Below, in pieces: positions 19,440 to 28,030 of a stretch of DNA of 64,000 nt. Origin of the DNA: JAGDZR01 sp049115695. Its GTDB lineage: Bacteria > Bacteroidota > Bacteroidia > Cytophagales > Cyclobacteriaceae. Position 1 is the stretch's first letter. Each line of letters begins with the position of its first letter. The translations under genes and the position numbers were made by a program. The notes beneath the pieces were generated by a model. The model had not been told where the DNA came from. It ran no database searches and was given only the letters and a program-made list of their open reading frames with translations. The DNA lies in contig JAGDZR010000003.1 of the NCBI GenBank assembly GCA_049115695.1, positions 124,001 through 188,000 on the forward strand, read 5' to 3'.

Positions 19440-20117
19440 ATGGCAGAACAAAGTAGCATTTTTGATATGATAGGTCCGGTCATGATTGGGCCTTCAAGTT
19501 CGCATACTGCCGGTGTTGTCAGGATTGGCAAAGTGGCCAATAGAGTTTTTGGAGGGGCACCTGACAAAGTGTTAATTACTTTTTACAATTCATTCGCGCA
19601 GACATTTCAAGGGCATGGTAGTGATAGGGCCATACTTGCGGGATTGATGGACTTCAAAACGGATGACCCCAATATCAAGCAGGCATTGAACTTAGCCTAT
19701 GAAAAGGGGATAAATTATAGTATAAAGACCGTTGGAAATGCATCCACTTTTCATCCAAATACAGTAAGGGTTGACATGGAAGGGGCGAACAAGAAGCGAT
19801 CACTTATCGGAGAAAGTCGGGGAGGAGGTGTCGTTAGAATCAGAGAGGTCAACGGGTTTGATTCGAATTTTTCAGCGGCTGCTCATACCGTTATCATTGA
19901 GGCTGATGATATACCGGGTAGTATTGCCTTTATTTCTGATGTCATTTCGCATGATGATTGCAACATTGCAACCATGACAGTTGATCGTACAGCGAAAAAC
20001 GATCGTGCTTGTCAAGTGATTGAGATGGATTCAGGTTTAAAACCCATTACTTTAGAATATCTTAGACAAATGAATTGGGTACATCACGCCCTCTATATAC
20101 CAAATATTGATTTTTGA
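19440..20117 (+). CDS. sdaAB: L-serine dehydratase, beta subunit
   Basis: A protein of 225 residues. The N-terminal signature 'FDMIGPVMIGPSSSHTAGVV' and 'FQGHGSDRAILAGL' mark the beta subunit of iron-sulfur L-serine ammonia-lyase, which turns serine into pyruvate and ammonia. The C-terminal ~75 residues form an ACT domain ('VIIEADDIPGSIAFISDVIS'), the likely serine-sensing part. The alpha subunit that carries the [4Fe-4S] cysteines is not adjacent, so it must be encoded elsewhere for the enzyme to work. The start ATG follows directly on 'acacactca'. It ends 2 bases before the TolC-like gene. Confidence 0.9.
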   Translation: MAEQSSIFDMIGPVMIGPSSSHTAGVVRIGKVANRVFGGAPDKVLITFYNSFAQTFQGHGSDRAILAGLMDFKTDDPNIKQALNLAYEKGINYSIKTVGNASTFHPNTVRVDMEGANKKRSLIGESRGGGVVRIREVNGFDSNFSAAAHTVIIEADDIPGSIAFISDVISHDDCNIATMTVDRTAKNDRACQVIEMDSGLKPITLEYLRQMNWVHHALYIPNIDF

Positions 20118-20119
20118 TC

Positions 20120-21583
20120 ATGAATAATAAATACTCGCTTTTAATCATGTTCATCTTGGCAACATGTTCTGCATGGGCACAACCCAGGGTGATTTTGTTG
20201 CAAGATGCGGTCAATATCGCGCTTGATAATAATCTGTCAGTTAAAAGAAGCCAGCTTTCTTTGGATGGAGCACAGGTTAATAATCTTCAGTCAAAAGCAA
20301 ACTTTTTGCCTTCGGCCAATTTAGGAGCAAATTATGGAGCCAACTTTGGTCGTTCCATTGACCCTACCACTAACGACTTTATTGCACAACAAATCAATGC
20401 GGCAGGTATGAGTGGTAATGCAAACCTTACATTGTTTTCAGGTTTGAGACAATATAATTCACTCATGCAAAGCATGAAAAACATTGAGTCAGCGGAGCAG
20501 GATCTTGAATTTACTCGTAATCGAATCACAATGAATGTGATTATGTTTTATTTGAATGTAATATTCAATAAAGAATTGGTTTCAAACGCGAACTACCAAC
20601 TGACTTCAAGTAAAAATCAGTTGGAGCGAACGAGAAAACTGGTTAATTCCGGAGCGCTTCCCAGAACCAATGAGTTGGAATTAGTGTCGCAGGTTGCCAG
20701 TAATGATGTGACATTGATTAACGCGCAGAATAACTTGGATTTGGCCCTATTGAACCTGAAGCAAGCACTAATGATACCTGCAAGTGAAGAAATCGATGTA
20801 TCTGCACCAGAAATTGAAACTTCTCAGATTATTGAACTGGAATCGGGGGTTGACAAGGTGTATGAATCAGCGTTATCAAGCATGCCAGAAATTAAAAGTG
20901 CTGACCTTGGAGTTGAGAGTGCAATACTGGGATTAAAAATCAGCAAAGGAGCTGCACTGCCAAGCCTAAGTGCCAGTGCAGGCTTCAATACGAATTACTC
21001 TGGTGTATTGGCTAACAGATTTGTGCCTGATGGTAGTTTTCAAGTAGAAACAGATGCAAGTGGAAATCCAGTCACTAGTATTACGCCGTTTATCACGCAA
21101 TCCGGGGAGCTCGTGCAGCAGGTAAGCTACACCCTTGGCGGGAGTACCGAGAGATATGGAGTGACGGACCAGTTCAGTGATAACCTTTCCTATTTCATTG
21201 GTGTTGGGTTGAACATTCCTATTTTCACCAGGTTGCAGACCCACTCGTCTATACAAAGGTCAAAAATTAGTTTATCTCAAGCTGAAATAACTGCCCTTGA
21301 AAGCCGAAATACGCTTCGGCAAGATATCGAAACAGCTTACAACAATGCGGAAGCTGCACTTAAAACACTAGAGGCCTCTCAACGTCAGGTAGATGCACTT
21401 GAAGAAACGTTTAGAAGCATTGAAAATCAATATAATTTGGGAGCTGCCAATTTCACAGATTATCAAGTGGCTAACAATAATCTTTTCAGAGCTAAATCAG
21501 ATTTAACTAGGGCGAAATTCGATTATGTGTTTACCCAAAAAATCATTGATTTCTACCTGGGAAATCCAATAAACCTCGACTAA
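20120..21583 (+). CDS. TolC family outer-membrane efflux protein
   Basis: A protein of 487 residues. A signal peptide ends at 'CSAWA|QP'. The sequence is the long, heptad-like helical repeat typical of TolC channels: 'ILLQDAVNIALDNNLSVKRSQ' split by strands, two structural repeats, 'LNIPIFTRLQTHSSIQRSK' near residue 370, and the helical end 'NLGAANFTDYQVANNNLFRAKSDL'. I use the ATG at 20120; a TTG two codons earlier is the alternative. It sits 14 bases before a periplasmic adaptor gene, so the pair should form the outer part of an exporter. No inner-membrane pump is linked. Confidence 0.88.
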   Translation: MNNKYSLLIMFILATCSAWAQPRVILLQDAVNIALDNNLSVKRSQLSLDGAQVNNLQSKANFLPSANLGANYGANFGRSIDPTTNDFIAQQINAAGMSGNANLTLFSGLRQYNSLMQSMKNIESAEQDLEFTRNRITMNVIMFYLNVIFNKELVSNANYQLTSSKNQLERTRKLVNSGALPRTNELELVSQVASNDVTLINAQNNLDLALLNLKQALMIPASEEIDVSAPEIETSQIIELESGVDKVYESALSSMPEIKSADLGVESAILGLKISKGAALPSLSASAGFNTNYSGVLANRFVPDGSFQVETDASGNPVTSITPFITQSGELVQQVSYTLGGSTERYGVTDQFSDNLSYFIGVGLNIPIFTRLQTHSSIQRSKISLSQAEITALESRNTLRQDIETAYNNAEAALKTLEASQRQVDALEETFRSIENQYNLGAANFTDYQVANNNLFRAKSDLTRAKFDYVFTQKIIDFYLGNPINLD

Positions 21584-21597
21584 AATAATTGCTTATA

Positions 21598-23004
21598 ATG
21601 ACTCAATTGAGAAAAAAGAAATCTAATAATCGCCTACTGTATATACTACTTGGCGTTGTAGGCATTCTGGTGATTTTTGCTGTAATAGGCAAATCGCAGG
21701 GATGGGTTGGTAAGAAAAAAGAAATGGAAGTTCAGACCTCCAAGGTGGAAAAAAGCAGGATCATTGAAAAGGTCAGTGCTTCGGGCACTGTTCAACCAGT
21801 GCTTGAAGTTAAAATTAGTCCTGAAGTAGCGGGAGAAATCATTGAGCTGGCAATAGAAGAGGGAGACTCTGTACAAAAAGATGCCTTCATGCTTAAAATT
21901 AGGCCTGATAATTTTATTTCTGCTTTAGAACGGGCTAGGGCCAACCTCAACCAACAGCGAGCAAATCTTGCAGATGCGAGAGCTCGATTGGCTCGAGCAG
22001 AAGCGAACAACGAAAGGTCTCGCCTTGAGTTTGAAAGACAGAAGAAACTGTTTGATGAAAAAGTAATTTCAAATTCTGATTTTGAACTAGCTGATGCCAA
22101 TTTCAAAATTTCACAGCAAGACCTTAAATCTGCAGAACAATCAGTAGAAGCTGCAAAATATATTTTATTGAGTTCTGATGCTACTGTAAGAGAAGCGGAA
22201 AAGAATCTTGGCTTGACCGAAATTCAATCTCCAATGACAGGTATAGTCTCTAAACTTGATGTAGAGTTGGGTGAAACGGTAGTGGGGACATCTCAAATGC
22301 AGGGTACTGAAATGCTCAGAATCGCAGATATGAACAATATGGAAGTTCGGGTTGATGTCAATGAGAATGATATCATAAGAATTACACAAGACGACACAGT
22401 AGTCATTGATGTAGATTCATATTCATACCTGGAAAAAGAATTTAAAGGGGTTGTAACACAAATTGCCAGTACAGCAAATCCAAAGGTTTCTTCAGATGCA
22501 GTGACTGAGTTTGAAGTTCGTATCAAAATACTAAATGATTCGTACAAGGATCTGCTGAAAGAAAGAGGAATACAATATCCGTTTCGTCCAGGAATGACTG
22601 CCAGTGTCGATATTATTACAGAAGTAAAAAAGGACATTTTAACAGTGCCACTGTCAGCTGTAACGACTCGGAATCCTAATGATGCCAAAGCAGGTGAAGA
22701 AAATGAAGATAAGAAGGACGGTGAAGATTTAATTATTGATGAAGAGGTAGAGGAAGTAGTTTTTATCTATGAAAACGGAGTAGCTAAAAAGGTAAAAGTT
22801 AGAACTGGTATTAGTGATTTTGACAGAATCGAGATTTTGGAAGGTCTTAAAGTTGATGATGTGGTTATTTCAGGTCCATTCCTGGCCGTATCAAAAAGAC
22901 TAAAAGATGGTGAATTAGTAAAGGACCCGTCAATTGAACAAGAAAAAAGTGAAGTCGCTGAGAATGAAGAAGAGGTAAAGGAATCGGCTGAAGATGATGA
23001 CTAA
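21598..23004 (+). CDS. Periplasmic adaptor (HlyD/MacA-type membrane fusion protein)
   Basis: A protein of 468 residues. One N-terminal membrane anchor (residues 13-33), a lipoyl-type half motif ('ASGTVQPVLEVKISPEVAGE'), a coiled-coil hairpin (about 95-200, rich in Arg/Ala/Glu), the second lipoyl half ('IQSPMTGIVSKLDVELGE') and beta-barrel and membrane-proximal domains follow in order. The last ~25 residues are strongly acidic (Glu/Asp) and look like a disordered tail. The layout suits MacA-type adaptors that serve an ABC permease. The TolC gene precedes it, but the strand switches right after (4-base convergent overlap with maf), so the pump is elsewhere. Confidence 0.88.
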   Translation: MTQLRKKKSNNRLLYILLGVVGILVIFAVIGKSQGWVGKKKEMEVQTSKVEKSRIIEKVSASGTVQPVLEVKISPEVAGEIIELAIEEGDSVQKDAFMLKIRPDNFISALERARANLNQQRANLADARARLARAEANNERSRLEFERQKKLFDEKVISNSDFELADANFKISQQDLKSAEQSVEAAKYILLSSDATVREAEKNLGLTEIQSPMTGIVSKLDVELGETVVGTSQMQGTEMLRIADMNNMEVRVDVNENDIIRITQDDTVVIDVDSYSYLEKEFKGVVTQIASTANPKVSSDAVTEFEVRIKILNDSYKDLLKERGIQYPFRPGMTASVDIITEVKKDILTVPLSAVTTRNPNDAKAGEENEDKKDGEDLIIDEEVEEVVFIYENGVAKKVKVRTGISDFDRIEILEGLKVDDVVISGPFLAVSKRLKDGELVKDPSIEQEKSEVAENEEEVKESAEDDD

Positions 23005-23567
23005 TGCATACCGAATTCGGATTTAAGCGCCTTCAAAACATCATAAACAGGGAGTCCTACTACATTGTGGTAGGACCCTTTTATTTCTGAAATGCCCACC
23101 AAACCAATCCATTCCTGAATTCCATATGCACCTGCCTTGTCCAAAGGTTGATACTTCGATACATAATGGTCAATGGTGTATTGGGTAAGCGGTCCAAAAA
23201 ATACTGTTGTTGTTACTGAGAATGCATATTGACGATCTTCATTGCTAATTGTGACACCAGTCACTACCTGGTGAGAGGAATTAGAAAGTGTTGACAACAT
23301 TTGTGCAGCCTCGGCTAGCGAATTGGGTTTGCCTAATATCTTGTGATCCTTAATGACCACTGTATCAGCCGTTATGATGAGATCATTTTTAAAATACTTT
23401 CTACTTTCTCTATTCTTTAGATTGGACAAGAATTGAGCTACCAACTCAGGTTTCATATTTTGATCAAATACTTCATCGATATTAGGATGAAATATTTCGA
23501 ATGATAATCCTGCTTCTTCTAGTAATTGCTTTCTTCTGGGTGATCCCGATGCTAAAATAATTTTCAT
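23001..23567 (-). CDS. maf: Maf family nucleotide pyrophosphatase
   Basis: A cytoplasmic protein of 188 residues with the family N-terminus 'ILASGSPRRKQLLEEAGL', the catalytic-site 'ITADTVVIKDHKILGKP' near residue 65 and 'DKAGAYGIQEWIGLVGISEI' near 145. Maf proteins hydrolyse noncanonical or modified nucleoside triphosphates (for example dTTP, UTP or m7GTP) to monophosphates. Its ATG abuts the stop of the DUF1015 gene upstream on the same strand, with no gap, implying one transcript. The end overlaps the adaptor gene by 4 bases, tail to tail. Confidence 0.93.
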   Translation of the reverse strand: MKIILASGSPRRKQLLEEAGLSFEIFHPNIDEVFDQNMKPELVAQFLSNLKNRESRKYFKNDLIITADTVVIKDHKILGKPNSLAEAAQMLSTLSNSSHQVVTGVTISNEDRQYAFSVTTTVFFGPLTQYTIDHYVSKYQPLDKAGAYGIQEWIGLVGISEIKGSYHNVVGLPVYDVLKALKSEFGMH

Positions 23568-24824
23568 TTAATCAATAGAACTGAATACAAATCCATTTAC
23601 AACTTTAGGATAAAAATAAGTGGATTTTTGAGGAAGGGTATGACCAGAGTAGCACACTTTTTTAATGGTATTCATAGGAATTTCCTGTGTGATAAATGCG
23701 AATGCCGCTTCTCCTGTCATTACCTCTTTATGACATGCTGTAAAGTTACGCTCGAATCTTATTAACTCAGGATTTTTTTGTTCCTCCTTAGTCATATCTA
23801 ATGCTCTGTTCAAAGCAAATTCATGTAATACAGTGAGGTCGAGTTCTTTTACGACTTTGGGAATGCGCTTGTCGAATTGACCAACAAAATCTTCTTTAAC
23901 GCTTATCACATAGGAGTCTTCTTGCATGAGAAGACCAAAATGCCACCGTTTACCCAAAATAATCTCGTTAAGTGCCACAGGGTCATCAACTAAACTAATA
24001 TCAAAGTATTTCTTCAGGCGCTCCAAGACATTAAGATTTGAGCTGTGATATTTTTTTATCAGCCTATGAGTAGGGAGTACCCTCAAATCTTCTGACTCTG
24101 TATTAGTGAAATACATAAGATGAAAATTATACCCTTCATTACCTTCATGAAAGTCATTGTTTGATTTTGACTTGCGCATATTGGCCAGAGATCCAGCATA
24201 TCGATGGTGTCCATCCGCCAGTATGATTTGTTTGTCCTTGATCGTGCTGACTATCGTCTGTATAATGTTGGGGTCAGAAATACGAGCAAATGAATCTCGT
24301 ACACCCTGATAATCTTCAGTTTCATAAATAGGGGACTTTATTGCAACGTCTAACAGTTTTTCTATGTTGTGAGACTCATCAGTGTAAAGTCCATGAGTAG
24401 GGCTGGTATGTAGTTGTGTGATTTCCAATGCTGCTTGTCGATCCTGAACTGAAAATGGCATGGTGTCTTCATGTCTCAATAGCATATTTTCTTCCCAATC
24501 ATAAATCCTCATATTGGCAATGAATCCCTTTCTTACTAGCTCGTGATCGGATCCGGGAAGAGTGAAATGTTGATAATACACATAGATGCAGGGAATTTGA
24601 TCCTGGTCAATGATTTTTTCATTTTTCCATTCGGATATAATAGAACGAAGTTTTTGAGCATTTTCTCTAGGGACTGCAAGGTGAATGCTATTATATGCAT
24701 GTTGATATAGTCGCTCCAGTTGTGCCTGTGAGACTACATCAAAAAGGGGAGAGGTGAGTTCGTCTATCTTATCGAAACGATGTGGGTTGTACCTCCATCC
24801 CTTAAAGGGGTGAATTTCTGCCAT
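23568..24824 (-). CDS. DUF1015 family protein
   Basis: A cytoplasmic protein of 418 residues with family marks 'HPFKGWRYNPHRFDKIDELT' at the N-terminus, 'SIHLAVPRE', 'IYVYYQHF' and the well conserved 'ILADGHHRYAGSLANM' near residue 205. The family is widespread and often annotated as uncharacterised or as a predicted serine-kinase/HTH-related protein; no firm function is known. It lies between accC (5 bases upstream) and maf (immediately downstream), so the three genes form a tight operon. Confidence 0.85.
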   Translation of the reverse strand: MAEIHPFKGWRYNPHRFDKIDELTSPLFDVVSQAQLERLYQHAYNSIHLAVPRENAQKLRSIISEWKNEKIIDQDQIPCIYVYYQHFTLPGSDHELVRKGFIANMRIYDWEENMLLRHEDTMPFSVQDRQAALEITQLHTSPTHGLYTDESHNIEKLLDVAIKSPIYETEDYQGVRDSFARISDPNIIQTIVSTIKDKQIILADGHHRYAGSLANMRKSKSNNDFHEGNEGYNFHLMYFTNTESEDLRVLPTHRLIKKYHSSNLNVLERLKKYFDISLVDDPVALNEIILGKRWHFGLLMQEDSYVISVKEDFVGQFDKRIPKVVKELDLTVLHEFALNRALDMTKEEQKNPELIRFERNFTACHKEVMTGEAAFAFITQEIPMNTIKKVCYSGHTLPQKSTYFYPKVVNGFVFSSID

Positions 24825-24829
24825 TTATG

Positions 24830-26323
24830 TCAGTGAGCTCTGTTTTTCCAGTTTGATTGTTTGACAAGTTTAACGTTTTTACCTGCAACATGATTCGCCT
24901 TTTTACTGAATTCGAAGGCTGCAAGTACAGCAGCTGACAGTTCGGATTCATCATATTCCTTATCGAGTACAGCTGGAGTGAAATACTGCTCGACAAATTT
25001 GGTTGTAAATGATCCATCAATAAATGAAGGATGCTGCAGTGCAAAGGAGCAAAAAGGCAGGGTAGTTTTAATACCTGTTATGTTATACTCATCAATGGCT
25101 CTCAGCATTCTGCTAATGGCTTGTTCTCTATCTTTTCCATAGGTGATCAGTTTGGCAATCATCGCATCGTAATAGATCGGTATGTCCATTCCTTCCTCAA
25201 ATCCATCATCAACTCTGATGCCAGGACCTTGAGGTCTTTTATAAGTGACGAGTTTTCCGGTATCCGGAGCGAAATTTTCCGCAGGATCTTCAGCGTATAC
25301 TCTTACCTCAATGCTGTGACCCATTATCTGGAGATCGGATTGCTTAAGAGATAGTTCATTTCCTTGTGCTACTTCGATTTGCAATTTGACTAAATCAATG
25401 CCTGTTATTTGCTCTGTGACAGGATGTTCAACCTGCAGCCTGGTATTCATTTCAAGAAAATAAAAGTCAAGATTTTCATCAGCAATGAATTCAACTGTTC
25501 CTGCACCATAATAATCACATGACCTTGCTACATTGATGGCTGCTTCTCCGATTCTTTTTCGTTGTTCAGGACTTAAAACCGCACTTGGCGCTTCTTCAAT
25601 TACTTTTTGATTTCTTCTTTGAATACTGCATTCCCGTTCAAAAAAGTAGAGGTAGTTACTATGTTGGTCACCCATTATTTGCACTTCGATGTGCTTGGGA
25701 GAATTGATGAATTTTTCAACAAATACAGCGTCATCACCAAAGGAATTCTTTGCTTCACTTACAGCCCGTTCCATTTGTTCAATAAATTCATCAGAGTTTT
25801 GCACGATTCTCATGCCTTTACCTCCACCACCGGCACTGGCTTTAATCATGACGGGATATCCAATCTTTTCGGCCACTTCTTTAGCTTTGTTAATATCGCT
25901 AATGGGTTGATCCATTCCCGGTACTAGTGGGACATCAAATCCTATAACAGCTCGTTTTGAGGCGAGTTTGTCCCCCATTACTTCAATTGCTTTTGGTGAA
26001 GGTCCAATAAATGCCATTCCAGCGTCAGTTATTGCTTTTGAAAAAGTCGCATTTTCAGAAAGGAATCCATATCCTGGATGAACTGCATTTGCTTGGGTGG
26101 CGTGGCAAGCTTCCAGGATTTTGTCAATCCTTAAGTATGATTGAGAGGATGGGGGTGGTCCAATACAAACTGCCTCATCAGCATAAAGGACATGCGGTGA
26201 AGTTTGATCCGCTTCACTATATACGGCAACCGTGCGAATCCCGAGTTCCTTTGCAGTTCTCATTACACGCAGTGCAATTTCTCCTCGGTTAGCGACCAAA
26301 ATCTTGGAAATTTTAGTTGTCAT
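24830..26323 (-). CDS. accC: Biotin carboxylase (AccC-like)
   Basis: An ATP-dependent enzyme of 497 residues that carboxylates biotin on a carrier protein. It shows the N-terminal 'KILVANRGEIALRVMRTAKE', 'HPGYGFLSENA' near 82, the ATP-grasp glycine loop 'KASAGGGGKGMRIV' near 162, 'FFERECSIQRRNQKVIEEAP' near 230 and 'EMNTRLQVEHPVTEQITGID' near 293. It is about 45 residues longer than E. coli AccC at the C-terminus and lacks a fused biotinyl domain. No accB-type carrier gene is adjacent, so it may serve acetyl-CoA carboxylase or a propionyl-type carboxylase. Being followed by DUF1015 and maf is the only local clue. Confidence 0.92.
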   Translation of the reverse strand: MTTKISKILVANRGEIALRVMRTAKELGIRTVAVYSEADQTSPHVLYADEAVCIGPPPSSQSYLRIDKILEACHATQANAVHPGYGFLSENATFSKAITDAGMAFIGPSPKAIEVMGDKLASKRAVIGFDVPLVPGMDQPISDINKAKEVAEKIGYPVMIKASAGGGGKGMRIVQNSDEFIEQMERAVSEAKNSFGDDAVFVEKFINSPKHIEVQIMGDQHSNYLYFFERECSIQRRNQKVIEEAPSAVLSPEQRKRIGEAAINVARSCDYYGAGTVEFIADENLDFYFLEMNTRLQVEHPVTEQITGIDLVKLQIEVAQGNELSLKQSDLQIMGHSIEVRVYAEDPAENFAPDTGKLVTYKRPQGPGIRVDDGFEEGMDIPIYYDAMIAKLITYGKDREQAISRMLRAIDEYNITGIKTTLPFCSFALQHPSFIDGSFTTKFVEQYFTPAVLDKEYDESELSAAVLAAFEFSKKANHVAGKNVKLVKQSNWKNRAH

Positions 26324-26444
26324 GATGCCATATTTAGATATTCAGACTAAAAATACTTGAAAATAAGTCTACATCATGCGGCCGAAATCAATTTGTGTTA
26401 AATTTGTGCCGTCAAATTAACGAGGCAGTATTATAATCTTTTAG

Positions 26445-27710
26445 ATGGATTTATTTGAGAAATTATTGCAGGACAGAGGTCCTTTAGGAAGTCATTCACA
26501 TTACGATGACAATTTCTATATGTTTCCGAAGTTGGAAGGGGAGATTTCCCCTCGAATGCAATTCAAAGGAAAGAATGTGCTCAACTGGAGCCTAAACAAT
26601 TATCTCGGGCTAGCAAACCATCCTGAGGTCAGAAAAGCGGATGCAGATGCTGCAGCTGAATACGGGTTAGGCTATCCTATGGGAGCAAGAATGATGACTG
26701 GAAACTCTACTCATCATGAGGAATTGGAGCAACAACTGGCGGATTTTGTAGGAAAACAGTCAGGATTGCTGCTTAACTATGGATATCAAGGTGTGTTGTC
26801 GGTGATAGACGCGCTGGTGGATAGAAAGGATGTGATAGTTTATGATGGTGAATGTCATGCCTGCATCATTGATGGCGTACGACTCCACATGGGCAAAAGG
26901 TTTGTCTATCCTCATAATGATATTGAAAACCTGCAAAAGCAACTTAAGAGAGCTGAGAAAATTACAGCTGAGACTGGTGGTGGTATTTTGGTGATAACTG
27001 AAGGTGTTTTCGGAATGTCCGGAAACATGGGGAATCTAAAGGATATTGTTTCGCTTAAGGACAAATACAATTTCCGTTTGTTGGTGGATGATGCTCACGG
27101 GTTCGGTACCATGGGTAAAACAGGTGCTGGAGCAGGAGAGGAGCAAGGTGTTCAGGACGGAATCGATATTTACTTTGGAACTTTTGCCAAAGCGATGGCA
27201 GCAATTGGCGGGTTTTTAGCTGCTGATACAGAAATCCTGGATCATTTAAAATACAATTTGAGATCACAAATATTTGCAAAGTCTTTGCCAATGCCTCTAG
27301 TAGTTGGTTTAAAGAAGCGACTAGAGTTGATCAGAACAAAACCTGAGCTTAAGGATAACTTATGGAACATCGTCAATGCGGTACAAGATGGATTCAGAAG
27401 CAAAGGATTTAATATTGGAACAACACAATCGCCAGTGACACCTGTAATCCTTCAGGGGGGAACTTATGAAGGGGTAAACTTGGTGCGTGATCTAAGATTT
27501 ACTCATAATATTTTCTGCTCTATTGTAGTTTATCCTGTTGTGCCAAAGGGTATGATTATGTTAAGGATTATTCCAACTGCGGTGCATACTTTGGACGATG
27601 TAGAGATCACACTCAAAGCTTTTGAAACCATTAAGGGTAAACTGGACAGTGGAGTTTATGCTGAAGAAGGCGAAGAAGCAGCAATTATGGCCTTTAATAA
27701 AGGTTTATAG
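26445..27710 (+). CDS. PLP-dependent alpha-oxoamine synthase, serine palmitoyltransferase/CFAT-like
   Basis: An enzyme of 421 residues in the KBL/BioF/SPT family, which condense an amino acid with an acyl thioester. The PLP lysine is Lys249 ('GTFAKAMAAIGGF'); His138 ('GECHACIIDG') stacks on the cofactor and 'LLVDDAHGFGTMG' supplies Asp215 and His218. 'HNDIENLQKQL' and 'GFNIGTTQSPVTPVIL' resemble bacterial serine palmitoyltransferases rather than BioF or Kbl. In Cytophagales the related cysteate acyltransferase makes the sulfonolipid capnine, so either sphingolipid or sulfonolipid synthesis is possible. No biotin gene is near. A TAAATTTG box (26399-26406) lies 38 bases upstream. Confidence 0.85.
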   Translation: MDLFEKLLQDRGPLGSHSHYDDNFYMFPKLEGEISPRMQFKGKNVLNWSLNNYLGLANHPEVRKADADAAAEYGLGYPMGARMMTGNSTHHEELEQQLADFVGKQSGLLLNYGYQGVLSVIDALVDRKDVIVYDGECHACIIDGVRLHMGKRFVYPHNDIENLQKQLKRAEKITAETGGGILVITEGVFGMSGNMGNLKDIVSLKDKYNFRLLVDDAHGFGTMGKTGAGAGEEQGVQDGIDIYFGTFAKAMAAIGGFLAADTEILDHLKYNLRSQIFAKSLPMPLVVGLKKRLELIRTKPELKDNLWNIVNAVQDGFRSKGFNIGTTQSPVTPVILQGGTYEGVNLVRDLRFTHNIFCSIVVYPVVPKGMIMLRIIPTAVHTLDDVEITLKAFETIKGKLDSGVYAEEGEEAAIMAFNKGL

Positions 27711-27789
27711 GCGTTTTAATTAGTTTTTGTCAAAACATTTTAATTAAATTGCCACATCGAAAATATCAGTAACCTTATTATAAACTAAT

Positions 27790-27963
27790 ATGAAAAGATT
27801 TGAACAACTAAAAGAACTAGTTAACTCTTTGGAAGGAGATTTTGAAAAATTCTACGATAAGACCAACCAAGCTGCTGGTACTAGAGTAAGAAAAGGAATG
27901 CAGGAGATGAAGAATCTTGCACAAGAAATCCGAATTGAGGTTCAAAACAAGAAAAACGGATAA
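27790..27963 (+). CDS. Histone H1-like protein (Hc1 family), 57 residues
   Basis: A tiny basic protein: Met-Lys-Arg-Phe, then 'EQLKELVNSLEGDFEKFYDK', 'TRVRKGMQEMKNLAQEIR' and a Lys-rich end. This is the short histone H1/Hc1-like protein found throughout Bacteroidota, probably DNA-binding and nucleoid-associated, single-domain without the Lys/Ala repeats of chlamydial Hc1. The ATG at 27790 follows an A/T-rich leader with no Shine-Dalgarno sequence. A strong bidirectional terminator follows 22 bases after the stop, so it is a short, probably highly expressed transcript. It lies 79 bases after the PLP enzyme gene. Confidence 0.85.
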   Translation: MKRFEQLKELVNSLEGDFEKFYDKTNQAAGTRVRKGMQEMKNLAQEIRIEVQNKKNG

Positions 27964-27984
27964 TTTAGATTATCAGTTAACGTT

Positions 27985-28016
27985 AAAAAGAGGGATGCAA
28001 TCGCATCCCTCTTTTT
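27985..28016. terminator. Bidirectional intrinsic terminator
   Basis: A perfect 14-bp stem (27985-27998 with 28003-28016) around the 4-base loop AATC, with five A at the left and five T at the right end, so it works on both strands. It separates the histone-like gene from the convergent dapA gene, whose stop is at 28031. Confidence 0.92.
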
Positions 28017-28030
28017 GTTACTAATTTTTC

